64,000 nt of DNA from Streptomyces globisporus (GTDB lineage Bacteria; Actinomycetota; Actinomycetes; Streptomycetales; Streptomycetaceae), in NCBI GenBank assembly GCA_014649555.1, contig BMTG01000001.1:434001-498000 (forward strand), in the 5' to 3' direction. Position numbers and translations under genes: made by a program. Below, one piece after another: positions 63,971 through 64,000 of this stretch; the first letter of the stretch is position 1; every line of letters starts with the position of its first letter. The notes under the pieces are model-generated. The model had not been told where the DNA came from and did no database searches. It saw only the letters and a list, made by a program, of their open reading frames with translations.

Positions 63971-64000
63971 GCCCCGGATCAGCTCCCGCCGCTATCGTCC

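Noticed and set aside
1..64000. CRISPR arrays, insertion sequences or prophage genes
   Set aside because: No regularly spaced repeats, transposases, integrases or phage structural genes were seen; the only tandem repeats are the two short gene-end arrays.

Overview
This is a high-GC (roughly 70%+) chromosomal window from a Streptomyces or close relative. The evidence is the codon usage, the many GTG starts, and genes typical of the genus: sigR-rsrA, wblC, a CatR-type Fur regulator, a mycoredoxin, AdnAB-like helicase-nucleases and a MoeZ. From memory, gene content and order follow the conserved core region around S. coelicolor sigR (about SCO5170-SCO5220), and uvrD2-mrx1-nudC-adnBA with whiB7 nearby also recalls mycobacterial synteny. 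I saw no insertion sequence, prophage or CRISPR array. The content is core chromosome with a few accessory-looking genes.

Layout. 1-5.1 kb: end of a GlxA/AraC-type regulator, peptide deformylase, a TPR protein and two overlapping membrane HD-domain proteins. 5.1-6.4 kb: thiol-oxidative-stress sigma factor SigR and its redox anti-sigma factor RsrA, with a textbook self-dependent promoter. 6.4-13.8 kb: hydrolase, SRAP (HMCES-like) protein, M50 peptidase, aroA-rsgA, SMR transporter, TetR, histidinol phosphatase and a CBS protein. 13.8-16 kb: divergent catalase/catR, then a 62-bp perfect palindrome. 16-18.5 kb: two identical initiator tRNA genes flanking a Sel1/TPR-repeat protein. 18.6-27.8 kb: UPF0182 membrane protein, YlbL-type PDZ/Lon protease, MoaE, an SDR, a DUF2342 zincin-like protein and a Nudix hydrolase. 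27.8-31 kb: three consecutive AIM24 proteins, one fused to TerD. 31-34.8 kb: YgjP-type peptidase, an RRE/E1-like protein, an ABC1 kinase and a zinc-ribbon protein. 34.9-36.4 kb: wblC (whiB7) with a long leader holding an upstream ORF, an attenuator and a WblC-like promoter. 36.4-48.8 kb: DNA repair and thiol redox (uvrD2, mrx1, nudC, M20 peptidase, adnB, adnA). 48.9-57 kb: an alkyltransferase-like protein, a kinase-like/LPG-synthase fusion, a TAP-family lipoprotein hydrolase, a frameshifted nmrA-like gene with its divergent MerR, and moeZ. 57.1-64 kb: a four-gene polysaccharide-type locus (PelF-like glycosyltransferase, membrane protein, epimerase, spherulin-4 protein) and a DUF3152 metalloprotease.

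How the genes work together. Three GGAAT-N18-GTT SigR-type promoters precede sigR itself, the mycoredoxin gene and moeZ. SigR, its antagonist and two likely target operons are therefore spread over about 50 kb. wblC, which in Streptomyces is wired to sigR, lies between them. Oxidative and antibiotic stress control, mycothiol redox and double-strand-break processing dominate the region.
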